From Alphaproteobacteria bacterium (GTDB taxonomy: Bacteria; Pseudomonadota; Alphaproteobacteria; Caulobacterales; Maricaulaceae): a DNA stretch of 64,000 nt. Position 1 is the first letter of the stretch. Each line of letters starts with the position of its first letter. This document shows positions 18,746-27,928 of this stretch, one piece after another. The stretch covers positions 124,001 to 188,000 of the forward strand of contig JAJRSJ010000027.1 in assembly GCA_024278855.1 (NCBI GenBank), read 5' to 3'. The notes under the pieces are model-generated. The model saw nothing but the letters and a program-made list of their open reading frames with translations, did no database searches and was not told where the DNA came from. Both the position numbers and the translations under genes were made by a program.

Positions 18746-19234
18746 TTAGTTGATATCAGGATAGTCAACATTGATATGATCTGCCACACCGCCATCCAAA
18801 GCCATTTGGTACATAAATTTACCATCAACCACCGCAGCAATTGAGCCGTCGTCATTATATCCCAGTAATGGCCCGTGCATGACAGCAAACATGGTGAAAC
18901 CGCCCGGACTGTCAGGCTGATGGATAGCACCGGCTGGCTCCCAGACATAATGCAGGCCCGGGCCGCGGTCATCATCATAACCAAATTCGCCCTCTAAAAT
19001 AATACCTTCAACCGCACCAACATGGCCATGTACAGGCGCGTCATTATCCGGGTCTACTTTGAGGATCATGGAAAAGCCGCCAGTTTTCATATCAACATTT
19101 AGAAGCCTGAACCAGGTACCTTCAATCACCCAAGGTAGCCATTTTAGCGCGTTGGTGTCCAAAAATACAGACTGTTTTGGTTTAACCGTTTTCACGGTCA
19201 TTGCGTCGCTTTTTGTTAGTTTAATTGAAGACAT
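18746..19234 (-). CDS. cupin protein of the dihydroxyacetophenone dioxygenase-like family
   Basis: A 162-residue single-domain cupin. Metal-ligand candidates are HGHVGAVEGIILEGEFGY (His-x-His plus Glu, about residues 69-80) and a later His in AGAIHQPDS (about 104). The size and the patterns WLPWVIEGTWFRLLNVD, PVHGHVGAVEG and HYVWEPAG are those I associate with the 2,4'-dihydroxyacetophenone dioxygenase family, Fe-dependent enzymes that cleave the C-C bond beside an aryl ketone; ChrR-like sensors are relatives. First gene of the minus arm, coupled to the ligase. The family call is reasonable; the substrate is not known. Confidence 0.7.
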   Translation of the reverse strand: MSSIKLTKSDAMTVKTVKPKQSVFLDTNALKWLPWVIEGTWFRLLNVDMKTGGFSMILKVDPDNDAPVHGHVGAVEGIILEGEFGYDDDRGPGLHYVWEPAGAIHQPDSPGGFTMFAVMHGPLLGYNDDGSIAAVVDGKFMYQMALDGGVADHINVDYPDIN

Positions 19235-19358
19235 TTTATTTCCCTTTTTGTGGTTTCAGTTGCACTTCGTTTTACACAAATAGTACTTCACGGTATGACG
19301 GGAACCCCCTAGTTTGTCATGTTTTTTCTACATTAAACCAGTTTTTTTCATGAAATTT

Positions 19359-19371
19359 CGACATATGGTCG
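19359..19371. promoter_or_regulatory. dyad in the divergent promoter region of the catabolic island
   Basis: CGAC-ATATG-GTCG, flanked by TT and AA at matching distances, lies between the cupin start (19234) and the TonB receptor start (19465). It is a candidate operator for the LuxR or MarR regulator encoded in the island. A second conserved-looking motif, ATTGTCGCAA, follows at 19421-19430. Assignment is inference. Confidence 0.3.
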
Positions 19372-19464
19372 CAAAATTGAGTAGTTTACGCTATTGGCGG
19401 GCCGGCCATTATCGGGTCAAATTGTCGCAAGCAATAGAAATTAGATAATGCAAAAGGGGACACT

Positions 19465-21834
19465 ATGTCACACGTTAACATCAATCACAAAACAATTACA
19501 TCAATGCTAAGCTCGGCGGCTATAGGGCTTGCCCTTGCGGTTACGGGGGCAGGCTTTGCCGGGACCGCCTATGCGCAAAGCGATGCCCAAACGGGTGAAA
19601 GCACGTCTTCAGGCGGATTTGACGAAATTATCGTTACGGCCCGTAAGCGCGAGGAGAGCGTCGAGACCACACCGATTGCCATTTCGGCTTTTACCGGGGA
19701 TACGTTGGAAAAGCGCGGCGCGGTCAATATTGAAGATGTATCAAGGTTTGTGCCTAATTTAAATATTAGCTCTAACGGTGGTGCGGGCGGCAGTGGCAGC
19801 ACGTCGAGCATTTTTCTGCGCGGTGTCGGGCAAAGTGATTTTCTGATTACCACCGACCCGGGCGTCGGTCTTTATATTGATGGGGTGTATTTTGCCCGCG
19901 CCACAGCAACCATTATGGATTTGCTTGATTTGGAGCGGGTTGAGGTTTTACGCGGCCCACAAGGCACGTTGTTTGGTAAAAACACCATAGGCGGCGCCAT
20001 AAGCCTGATTTCTGCCAAACCAAATCCTGACGGCGGCGGTAAGATTGAGCTTCGGGCCGGGCAAAATAATTATTATGAAGGGCGTGCCATGGTCGATGTG
20101 CCCATGAGCGAAAATTTAAACGCGCGCTTCTAGGCCCTTTATAAAACCAAAGACGGTTATACGGACAGAATTGTCACGGGTGAACGTGAAGGCGATGAGC
20201 GCAGCTTTGCGGCCAGAGCCATGTTCACATGGGAGCCTAGTGACCAATTTACGGCCGACCTTGCTATTGATGTTCAAAAACGCAACGGAACCACGGCGGA
20301 AACGGCAATTTTACAATTCGAGCCAACTGCGCCTGTAGCAACCTTGTGGGGTATTTTTGTCGGAACCGCAGCCAATCCGGCGGCTGTTGTTAACACGAAC
20401 CCGCGCCGTAGCGGCTCCACAGGCCCCAATATAGATGACAATAAAACTTTCGGCCTTGGCCTGACCATGGAATATGATCTCGGATCCACCACGCTTAAAT
20501 CCATTAGCGCGGTGCGCACCTTAGACGCTGAATTTGGTCGCGACGGCGACGGCACGCCCAATGCATTTGTGCACACGAATAATAAAGTTGTGCAGCAACA
20601 ATATTCTCAAGAGCTACAACTTATCGGCAAAAGCTTTGACGGTCGGCTGGATTGGGTCGGCGGGGTTTATTACTTTAATGAACTGGCCAAAGACACCAAT
20701 GATGTGCGACTTGCGGAAGGGCTTTTTGCGGCGCTTGAAGCTTTACCCGCCGCCGTTTTACCATTGGTGCCAGGTTCAGTATGTCCAGGGCCGTTTCCGC
20801 CTAATGTTTGTGCAGGCGGGGTCGGCAACCCTTTCAATACCGGGCTGGATCTTGATTTTGATATTTACAACAAAGTCAGAGCCGAAAGCTATGCGATTTT
20901 CGGTAGCGGTACATTTGCGCTCACGGATCAGTTCAATGTAACTGCAGGACTACGGTATACGGACGAAAACAAAGATTACTTCCTTGACCATAGCCGGGTT
21001 AATTCAGGCGCCGCGATTATTCCGCCGACCACTGTCACGGATAGTTGGAGTGCCTTGTCGCCCAAATTCAGCTTGGACTATCAGGCAGGCGAGAACACGT
21101 TATTATATCCATCTGTAGCCAGAGGCTTCAAAAGCGGCGGCTTTAATGGCCGGCCAACCTCCCAAGGCGCGGTTGACAGTTATGCGCCGGAATTTGTCTG
21201 GTCCTATGAGGCTGGTATCAAAACCAGCTTTGCCGACAGGCGGGTTCTACTGAGTATGGCCGCTTTCATGTATGATTACCAAGACATGCAGCTCACATCT
21301 GTTCGGGCTGACGCATTTGGCAATTTATTACTAGTGACAGAAAATGCCGGCACAGCCAATATTAACGGTTTTGAGGCAGAGGTGCAGGCAATGGTTACAG
21401 ACAATTTTGTCGTCGATGCAAGCCTTGGCTTGCTCGATGCAAAATATGACCAGCTCAATGCTGGCGCAACGGTTACAACCAATTTAAGGCTTGCACGCAC
21501 ACCGGATTTCACCATGTCATTAGGCGGAGAGTACACGTTTGAAGTTTCCGATGACTTTGATTTGACAGTGCGCGGGGATTATTCTTACCGCAGTAGCCAA
21601 GCCCTTGACCCGGCCAATACCGCAATCTTGATCCAGGACGGTTACGGCCTGCTCGGTGGACGTATCACCCTGACGCCGCAAGATGCCAATTGGGAAGTCG
21701 CTATTTACGGCAAAAACCTGACGGACGAGCTTTATCTGGTTGGCGGGCTTACCGTATTGGACAGCTTTGGTACCGTAGAGGGTTCCTACGGCTTGCCGTC
21801 TGAATGGGGTATCGCGACCAAACTGAAGTTTTAA
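19465..21834 (+). pseudogene. TonB-dependent outer membrane receptor with an in-frame amber codon
   Basis: Active uptake receptor of 789 codons. It has a signal peptide ending TAYAQS, a TonB box-like FDEIIVTARKREE, the plug domain (PIAISAFTGDTLEKRG to about 200), then a 22-strand-type barrel ending with Phe (GIATKLKF). A TAG at 20131-20133 (codon 223) interrupts the frame just where the barrel begins, between NARF and ALYKTKDGYTDRIV; the frame is open on both sides and homology reads straight through. It could be a nonsense mutation, a sequence error or, least likely, a readthrough codon. A good Shine-Dalgarno (AAAGGGG) precedes the ATG. First gene of the plus arm, so it probably imports the pathway substrate. 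Confidence 0.85.
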
Positions 21835-21849
21835 TTTATTTCCTTTCAA

Positions 21850-21876
21850 GCCCCGGCCTGTGATATAGGTCGGGGC
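21850..21876 (+). terminator. GC-rich hairpin after the TonB receptor gene
   Basis: GCCCCGGCC and GGTCGGGGC pair over 9 bp with one G-T wobble around a 9-base loop. It lies 15 bases after the receptor stop. There is no T-run, so it may attenuate rather than terminate. Confidence 0.45.
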
Positions 21877-21965
21877 GTAATAATAATGTGTCTGGGGAAA
21901 ATCTGTTCGTTTATATTATGCCCCGCAGCACGAATTGTCGCAATTTGGGTATAGAAAGCGAATGT

Positions 21966-23165
21966 ATGCAAACCAGTAAGCAGATCGACGTCAACAGCAA
22001 ACCCGTCATTGCGGCCCTTACATTGTTGGCAACCATCGCACCCGCCGCCGCCGTATTAAGCCCCTTGCTAGTGGGTGCCTATGTCACAGACATGGGTTTC
22101 ACCCCGCAACAAGGCGGCTCTATCATTGCGGCTGAATTGATCGGGGCGGCTTTATCTTCCCTATCTACTTTTTTCCTGATTAGCCGCGTAAATTGGCATA
22201 AAATCCTCTACGGCGCAATTTTTACCATGATTGTCTGCTATGGTATTTCGTACATGATCACTAGCTATGACGCGTTCCTCGTCACCAGATTTGTCTCCGG
22301 GCTTGCTTTGGGCACACTGATGACCATGACCATTGTCGTGGCCGGGATGATGAAAGATCCGGAGCGGGCATTTGGTTTTTGGTCTCTGGGCCAGATCGTC
22401 TTTGCCGTGATCGGGTTTGCGGTTTTTCCCAAATTATTACCGCAAATTGGTCTGGACGGGTTTTTTATCTTCATGGCAGCGGCGGTGGCGTTACTGATAT
22501 TGCCGGCCCGCTTCATGCCTGAGCGAGCGGTTGCGGCAAATAAAGCCCAAAACGGCGAAACATCAACTGCCGCAAAAAGCCTGATCGCAATCGGGGCGCT
22601 AGCGGCTTTCTTGTTTTACATAGCTATTGGCAGTGTCTGGGCCTATGTGGAGCGGATCGCAGATCAAGCCGGGATTGAAGCCGGTACCATCGGTTATGTT
22701 TTATCCCTATCCTCGCTATTAGGGGTGGTCGGCGCGGCGGCGGCCACTTGGATTAGCACAAAATATGGCCGTTTCCTGCCCAGCGCTATCGGTTATATTT
22801 TGGTCGGGCTTGGTATATTGCTGTTGTTCAATCTTGAAACCACCATGTTTTACACGCTTGCGTCTTTGGTATTCAAATTTGCTTGGTGGTTTACCGGGCC
22901 GTATTTACTAGCCAGTGTCACCAGCATGGATGCGTCCGGGCGCATGGCGATTTTGGTCAACTTTATGATCGCTTGCGGTCTGGGGTTAGGGCATGCCATA
23001 GGCGCGAAAGTGCTGACCATTGCCCAGCAAATTGGCGGCGGGCCATTAAACTATAATGCCGTGATCCTTTTCGGTGTAACAAGTTTGGCCATCTCTTTTC
23101 CGCTTTTGGCTTTGGTTTTTCGCGCCCATAACAACTCTGGCAAACCCGTTCCCGTAATTTCATAA
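21966..23165 (+). CDS. MFS transporter
   Basis: Inner-membrane protein of 399 residues with about 12 hydrophobic helices in two halves separated by a polar loop (about residues 190-210, AANKAQNGETSTAAKS). The overall pattern is that of a major facilitator; motif A is weak. Likely an importer for the compound brought in by the neighbouring TonB receptor. I chose ATG 21966 (MQTSKQIDV) since the upstream frame to 21888 is polar and unlike family starts. It lies 13 bases before the hydrolase gene. Confidence 0.78.
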   Translation: MQTSKQIDVNSKPVIAALTLLATIAPAAAVLSPLLVGAYVTDMGFTPQQGGSIIAAELIGAALSSLSTFFLISRVNWHKILYGAIFTMIVCYGISYMITSYDAFLVTRFVSGLALGTLMTMTIVVAGMMKDPERAFGFWSLGQIVFAVIGFAVFPKLLPQIGLDGFFIFMAAAVALLILPARFMPERAVAANKAQNGETSTAAKSLIAIGALAAFLFYIAIGSVWAYVERIADQAGIEAGTIGYVLSLSSLLGVVGAAAATWISTKYGRFLPSAIGYILVGLGILLLFNLETTMFYTLASLVFKFAWWFTGPYLLASVTSMDASGRMAILVNFMIACGLGLGHAIGAKVLTIAQQIGGGPLNYNAVILFGVTSLAISFPLLALVFRAHNNSGKPVPVIS

Positions 23166-23178
23166 GAAAGGTTTTAAG

Positions 23179-24132
23179 ATGACGGATTATTCAAACACAG
23201 ACCCTGGCATGTTGCAATTTGTCAACCAGTTCTACGCAGCCCCGCAAGTCGGTTTTGCAGCGGTGGGCCTCGACAATGCGCGGCTCATGCTCGATGCTTT
23301 CCCCGACATGGTTGATCTCCCGGCAGTAGAGATCGGCGAAGTGCGCGATATTGAGGTCGCAGGCGCGGACGGGCCTTTGAAAGCACGGCTTTATGTGCCC
23401 GAGAATGCCCAACCCAATAGCCCTGCCCTAATCTTTTACCACGGCGGTGGCTGGGTCATGGGCGGACTGGATAGCCATGACCGCCCGTGCCGCCGAATTT
23501 GTTCGGTCGGTAACATTCCCGTTTTGGCTGTGGATTACCGTCTGGCCCCCGAACACCCGTTCCCGGCAGCCATTGACGATGCCGTGGCCGCCTTTCACTG
23601 GGCGTGCGAAAATGCAGGCAAGCTCGGCATTGATAAAACCAAATTAGCGGTTGGCGGCGATAGTGCGGGCGGCAATATTGCGGCCTCGCTTGCTTTGTCG
23701 CTGAGGGGTGACAAACGCGGCGAGCCTGCTTTTCAGCTCCTGATTTACCCGGCCCTACAAGCCTTTGGCAAAGCCCGTTCTCACGAAAAATTCGGCCAAG
23801 GTTATGCCCTTGATAAAGCGGACATGAATTTCTTTATCACGTCTTATGCTGGGAAAAATGCCAATGCATCCGACGATGTGCGCCTATGGCCACTTTTGGC
23901 AAAGGACTTCAATAATACCCCGCCCGCCTATATTATTACAGGCGGCCAAGACCCCTTGCAAGATGACGGCATTCAATACGCAAATGCGCTCGAAGCGGCA
24001 GGTGTGAACATAAAACTTAAACATTATCCAAGCATGACCCACGGGTTTTGCTCCATGACGGCTTTGTCGCCCGATGCTTTGCAAGCCCTTGAAGATGCGG
24101 CGCGTTATGTGGGCGCAGCTTTACGCGGTTAG
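23179..24132 (+). CDS. alpha/beta hydrolase of the hormone-sensitive lipase family
   Basis: Carboxylesterase-like enzyme of 317 residues. The oxyanion motif is HGGGWVMGG, the nucleophile elbow GDSAGGN, the catalytic Asp lies in TGGQDPLQDDG and the His in MTHGF. This is the HSL (family IV) pattern. An RBS (AGAAAGG) lies 8 bases upstream of the start. In the island it may cleave an ester formed by Baeyer-Villiger-like or dioxygenase chemistry; that is inference. Confidence 0.88.
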   Translation: MTDYSNTDPGMLQFVNQFYAAPQVGFAAVGLDNARLMLDAFPDMVDLPAVEIGEVRDIEVAGADGPLKARLYVPENAQPNSPALIFYHGGGWVMGGLDSHDRPCRRICSVGNIPVLAVDYRLAPEHPFPAAIDDAVAAFHWACENAGKLGIDKTKLAVGGDSAGGNIAASLALSLRGDKRGEPAFQLLIYPALQAFGKARSHEKFGQGYALDKADMNFFITSYAGKNANASDDVRLWPLLAKDFNNTPPAYIITGGQDPLQDDGIQYANALEAAGVNIKLKHYPSMTHGFCSMTALSPDALQALEDAARYVGAALRG

Positions 24133-24162
24133 GGACGAGGTTAGGCGCGAGAGGAAATATCC

Positions 24163-24951
24163 ATGCAGGCACAAGGTAAAACAATGACGGGGAAGCGTTG
24201 TGTTGTCACGGGCGCAGCCTCCGGGATTGGCCGGGTGACATGTACGGAATTTGCCCGAGCCGGCGCGAAGGTGGTATGTGCGGACATCAATCTTGAAGGC
24301 GCGCAAAAAACGGTTGAGGCTTGCGCAGGCGATGCCCTTGCGGTGCGCCTTGACGTAACCCGGCCAGACAGTTGGAAAAATTGTCTGGATATTGCCGTCG
24401 AAGAATTTGGCCAGGTCGATATATTGGTCAATTGCGCCGGCATCGGCCGCAATGGCGATTTCGAAGCTTTTTCCCTGGCGGATTGGAATGCACTTATTGC
24501 AGTCAATCTAACCGGAACCTATCTGGGCTGTCAGGCGGCCATGCGTTTAATGCGGCCCCAAGGAAGCGGTGTTATTATCAATCTGTCTTCCATTGCAGCG
24601 ACCACGGGCGGCGCAGATATTGCCGCCTATTGCGCCACCAAGGGCGGTGTTGCGGCACTGACCAAGGCGGTGGCCATGCACGGGGCGGCCCACGGGATGC
24701 GCGTCTGCGCCCTCGCCCCGACCTATGTGGATACGGAATTACTAGATAATGCGGACATTCATTTCCCGTCGCGCCCAGCCATGTTGGACTTGATGGCTGA
24801 ACTTATACCCATGGGCCGGGTCGCCACACCAAAAGACATTGCGGATACAATTCTGCTGTTGGCTAGTGATGGCGCCGCCATGATAACCGGATCAACTTTA
24901 TATGTAGACGGCGGACAAACATCCGGCATGCCTAGCCGACACTCGGAGTAA
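24163..24951 (+). CDS. short-chain dehydrogenase/reductase, copy 1
   Basis: NAD(P)-dependent oxidoreductase of 262 residues with TGAASGIGR, NCAGIG in place of NAG, catalytic Ser in SSIAA, YCATK as the YxxxK motif, and a C-terminal ITGSTLYVDGG. An Asp (CADINL) after the second strand predicts NAD rather than NADP. It lies four bases before the second SDR. Both probably oxidise alcohol intermediates of the island pathway. Confidence 0.88.
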   Translation: MQAQGKTMTGKRCVVTGAASGIGRVTCTEFARAGAKVVCADINLEGAQKTVEACAGDALAVRLDVTRPDSWKNCLDIAVEEFGQVDILVNCAGIGRNGDFEAFSLADWNALIAVNLTGTYLGCQAAMRLMRPQGSGVIINLSSIAATTGGADIAAYCATKGGVAALTKAVAMHGAAHGMRVCALAPTYVDTELLDNADIHFPSRPAMLDLMAELIPMGRVATPKDIADTILLLASDGAAMITGSTLYVDGGQTSGMPSRHSE

Positions 24952-24954
24952 ATT

Positions 24955-25734
24955 ATGACAGACAGACTGAACAACAAATCTTGTATCGTGACAGGCGGGG
25001 CGCGTGGCCTTGGGCGCGCCATAGCGGAGGCCTTTATCAAAGAAGGTGCGTTGGTTCTGATTACGGATATTGACGAAAAGGCAGGTGTAAAAACCGCGCA
25101 AGAAATAGGTGCAAAATTTGCAGTTCAGGACGTGTCTGATGAAGACCGCTGGCCAGAGATCGTCAAGCTTTGTCTGGACGAATTTGGCGGTCTTGATGTT
25201 TTGGTCAATAATGCAGGCCTGGCCCAAACCGGGGAAGGGCTATCGCCTGAAGACAGCACGCTTGCTTCGTGGCGGCGTATGTTTAGCATCAATGTCGAGG
25301 GTGTGTTTTTAGGCTGCAAGGCAACCCTTCCGGCCCTGCGCAAACAAGGCGGCGGCTCGATCATCAACATGTCGTCCGTAGCCTCCCTTGTCCCGACCCC
25401 GTTTTTTACGGCTTACGGAGCCAGTAAAGCGGCTGTGACCCATCTTAGCACATCCGTAGCCCTGCACGGTGCGCCAGATAAAATCCGCTGCAATTCGGTT
25501 CATCCGGGGCAAATCCAAACCGATATGCACAATGATATTGTCAAGGACGCCGCGACAAAAGCCGGTGCGCCCCTTGATGTAGTTGAAGCGGACTTTGCCT
25601 CGCGTATCCCCATGGGGACCTTTCAACAAGCCAGCGACATCGCCAATACCGTCGTGTTTTTGGCCAGTGATGACAGTGCGCATATTACAGGTACACAAAT
25701 GGTCGTGGACGGCGGCATGCAACTTACAAATTAA
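24955..25734 (+). CDS. short-chain dehydrogenase/reductase, copy 2
   Basis: Oxidoreductase of 259 residues: TGGARGLGRAIAEAF, NNAGLAQ, MSSVASL, YGASKAA and TGTQMVVDGG. TDIDE after the second strand again suggests NAD. It is similar in plan to the SDR upstream but diverged, as expected for consecutive steps or opposite stereochemistry. Confidence 0.88.
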   Translation: MTDRLNNKSCIVTGGARGLGRAIAEAFIKEGALVLITDIDEKAGVKTAQEIGAKFAVQDVSDEDRWPEIVKLCLDEFGGLDVLVNNAGLAQTGEGLSPEDSTLASWRRMFSINVEGVFLGCKATLPALRKQGGGSIINMSSVASLVPTPFFTAYGASKAAVTHLSTSVALHGAPDKIRCNSVHPGQIQTDMHNDIVKDAATKAGAPLDVVEADFASRIPMGTFQQASDIANTVVFLASDDSAHITGTQMVVDGGMQLTN

Positions 25735-25757
25735 ACAACTCAACAAGAGGAAACACT

Positions 25758-26306
25758 ATGAGTAAACTACTTTCTTTCGGACAGCCCCTCGGCAGCATTA
25801 TGCAAACCGCCTATGTGGTGGACGACCTTGAGCTGGCCGCCCGCAAATGGACAAAAACGCTAGGCATTGGCCCGTGGTTATTACTTGAACATTTTGAAGC
25901 CGATAATATGACCTATTACGGCGAACCAACTGACATAGATTTATCCGTGGCTTTGGCCTATACGGGTTCCATGTGTTACGAACTGGTGTTCGTTCATAAT
26001 GATGTACCCAATGTGTATGCGGACGTGGTGAAAGATAAAGGCTATGGCTGTTTCCACCACTCGGCGATTTCCACCGAAACCTTTGACGAAGACGTGGCCC
26101 GCTATAAAGCCCAAGGTTATGAAGTGGCTTTTTACGGCGAAGTCAGGCCCGTGGGCGGCAAACGCTTTGCCTATATTGATACCCGTAAAGACAATGGCGG
26201 CATGATCGAGCTGATCGAGATTAGCCCCGAGGTCGAAGGTTTGTTTTCCATGGTCAAAGGCTTGAGCGAAAACTGGGACGGTAAAGATATTATTCGTCGC
26301 CCGTAA
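25758..26306 (+). CDS. VOC (glyoxalase/dioxygenase superfamily) protein
   Basis: A 182-residue protein with two beta-alpha-beta-beta-beta modules of the vicinal oxygen chelate fold. The first starts IMQTAYVVDDLELAARKW, the second near FHHSAISTE; GMIELIEI supplies a conserved Glu. The relatives I recognise are methylmalonyl-CoA epimerase-like and glyoxalase_4 proteins, which can isomerise, epimerise or cleave rings. RBS AGAGGAAA precedes the ATG. Specific reaction unknown. Confidence 0.78.
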   Translation: MSKLLSFGQPLGSIMQTAYVVDDLELAARKWTKTLGIGPWLLLEHFEADNMTYYGEPTDIDLSVALAYTGSMCYELVFVHNDVPNVYADVVKDKGYGCFHHSAISTETFDEDVARYKAQGYEVAFYGEVRPVGGKRFAYIDTRKDNGGMIELIEISPEVEGLFSMVKGLSENWDGKDIIRRP

Positions 26307-26309
26307 ATA

Positions 26310-26359
26310 TATACTCAAGATACTCGAAAACCGGAAGTTTCTCGGGTATCTTGAGTATA
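26310..26359. repeat. long inverted repeat between the VOC and marR genes
   Basis: TATACTCAAGATAC at 26310-26323 and its exact complement at 26346-26359 form a 14-bp perfect stem, which extends inward by about 4 bp through a wobble pair. No T-run follows. It starts three bases after the VOC stop and ends 71 bases before marR. It could be a terminator-like hairpin for the upstream operon or a regulator site. Confidence 0.6.
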
Positions 26360-26430
26360 GCACAATAATAAATTGACATCAGGTTATTGACAATATATAT
26401 GATTTTTCATGTATATTACAGTTAAGAGCT

Positions 26431-26901
26431 ATGTCTGAAAAATTTATTGATAATTATTTATTGTTTCAACTGGCGCTGGCTAGTCATACATTCTCCGAAG
26501 AATTTTATGACCAGTTACGCGCCGCTGGTGTCAGCCCGCCCAAATGGCGGATATTGATCAATTTGATGGATTGTCCGGGCATGTATCTTACGGCCCTGGC
26601 CAAATACGCCCTGTATGAGCCATCGCGTGTGACCAAGCTTGTGGACCAACTGGTCGGCGAAAAGTTGGTTGAGAGACGTACTAGCCATCAAGATCGCCGC
26701 CGCGTCAGCATCCATATTACCGCCAGAGGTTTGGCCCTTGTCAAACCGTTGATTGTCCAAGCGCAAATCCACGAGGCCAGTGTTTTGGCCGGGCTAACGC
26801 CCACTGACCAAAAACATTTGAAATCTATTCTAAGAAAATTGGCGCAACGGCACGCCGAAGATATGCAAGTCGGAAATCTGAAACTTGTCGATACGGTATA
26901 A
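26431..26901 (+). CDS. MarR-family transcriptional regulator
   Basis: Winged-helix regulator of 156 residues. The recognition region is LTALAKYALYEPSRVTKLVDQL and the wing is RRTSHQDRRRVSIHITARG, the standard MarR pattern of a DxRxx(Y/V) wing. MarR proteins usually repress neighbouring catabolic genes and are released by a phenolic ligand. It sits between two plus-strand groups of the island and has its own AT-rich upstream region (26360-26430). Confidence 0.9.
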   Translation: MSEKFIDNYLLFQLALASHTFSEEFYDQLRAAGVSPPKWRILINLMDCPGMYLTALAKYALYEPSRVTKLVDQLVGEKLVERRTSHQDRRRVSIHITARGLALVKPLIVQAQIHEASVLAGLTPTDQKHLKSILRKLAQRHAEDMQVGNLKLVDTV

Positions 26902-26936
26902 TTCACAACACATTTTAAAAACCAAAGGAAAATAAC

Positions 26937-27896
26937 ATGGCAAAAGCATTCGCATCATCTGATGATATGGAAGAAAAAACAGAAACTTTAAACGTATTAG
27001 CGGACGGGGTCTATGCCCTGACCGCCGAAGGCGACCCCAACATCGGGGCTATTGAAGGCGAAGATTTTATTGTCGCCATTGAAGCTCGTGCCACCCCCAA
27101 AGCCGCATCAGACTGGCTGAAAAAATTGCGCGAACATACGGACAAACCGGTACGTTATTTGGTGCTAACTCATTACCACGCTGTACGGGTTTTGGGCGCG
27201 AGCGCCTTTGACGCGGACGAAATTATCGCCCACGAAAAAACCGCGTTTTTGCTCAATGAGCGCGGACAAGAAGACTGGGACAGCGAATTTGGCCGTATGC
27301 CGCGCTTGTTCCGCGAGCCTGACGGCATCCCCGGCCTGACCCATCCACACCTGACTTTCAAGGACGAAATGACTATTGAACTGGGCGGCGACCGGGGGCA
27401 TTTAGAGCTTAAATTTTGCGGGCGCGGCCATACGGCGGGCGATATTGCGGTTTGGTATCCCAAACACAAAATCCTGTTTGCAGGTGATTTGGTCGAAGCC
27501 GAAGCGGCGCTTTATACGGGCGATGCGTTCCATATGGATTGGGCTAGCGGCACGCTTGATAATGTAAAAGCTTACGAGGCCGAAATGTTGATCGGTGGGC
27601 GCGGCGCAGTCGTGCGCGGACGCAAAGACGTAGATGCGGCCATTGAACAAACCCGCGAATTTTTACTGGGCATGCAAAAACACGTCAAAGCGGCCCATGA
27701 TAACGGCGGCACGCTCAAGGACGCGTTCGAAGCGACCCATAAAGCTTTGGCCCCCAAGTTTGCCCACTGGCCAATTTTCGAGCATTGCTTGCCGTTTAAT
27801 GTGCAAAGGCTTTGGGACGAATATGACGGCATAGATTGGCCGCGTATCTGGACTATGGACCGCGATAGAGAGGTTTGGGCACTATTACAGGATTAG
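26937..27896 (+). CDS. MBL-fold protein with an altered metal motif
   Basis: Metallo-beta-lactamase fold protein of 319 residues. The usual HxHxDH motif appears as THYHAVR (residues 78-84): the first two His are kept, but the Asp and third His are Val and Arg. Later motifs are present: GRGHTAGDIAVW (His) and LFAGDLVEAEAA (Asp). So it would bind at most one metal in the usual way. It may be a single-metal hydrolase or a binding protein. RBS AAAGGAAA precedes the ATG. Probably cotranscribed with the monooxygenase. Confidence 0.82.
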   Translation: MAKAFASSDDMEEKTETLNVLADGVYALTAEGDPNIGAIEGEDFIVAIEARATPKAASDWLKKLREHTDKPVRYLVLTHYHAVRVLGASAFDADEIIAHEKTAFLLNERGQEDWDSEFGRMPRLFREPDGIPGLTHPHLTFKDEMTIELGGDRGHLELKFCGRGHTAGDIAVWYPKHKILFAGDLVEAEAALYTGDAFHMDWASGTLDNVKAYEAEMLIGGRGAVVRGRKDVDAAIEQTREFLLGMQKHVKAAHDNGGTLKDAFEATHKALAPKFAHWPIFEHCLPFNVQRLWDEYDGIDWPRIWTMDRDREVWALLQD

Positions 27897-27928
27897 ACAC
27901 AACACGTTTAACACGACAGGATTAGATC

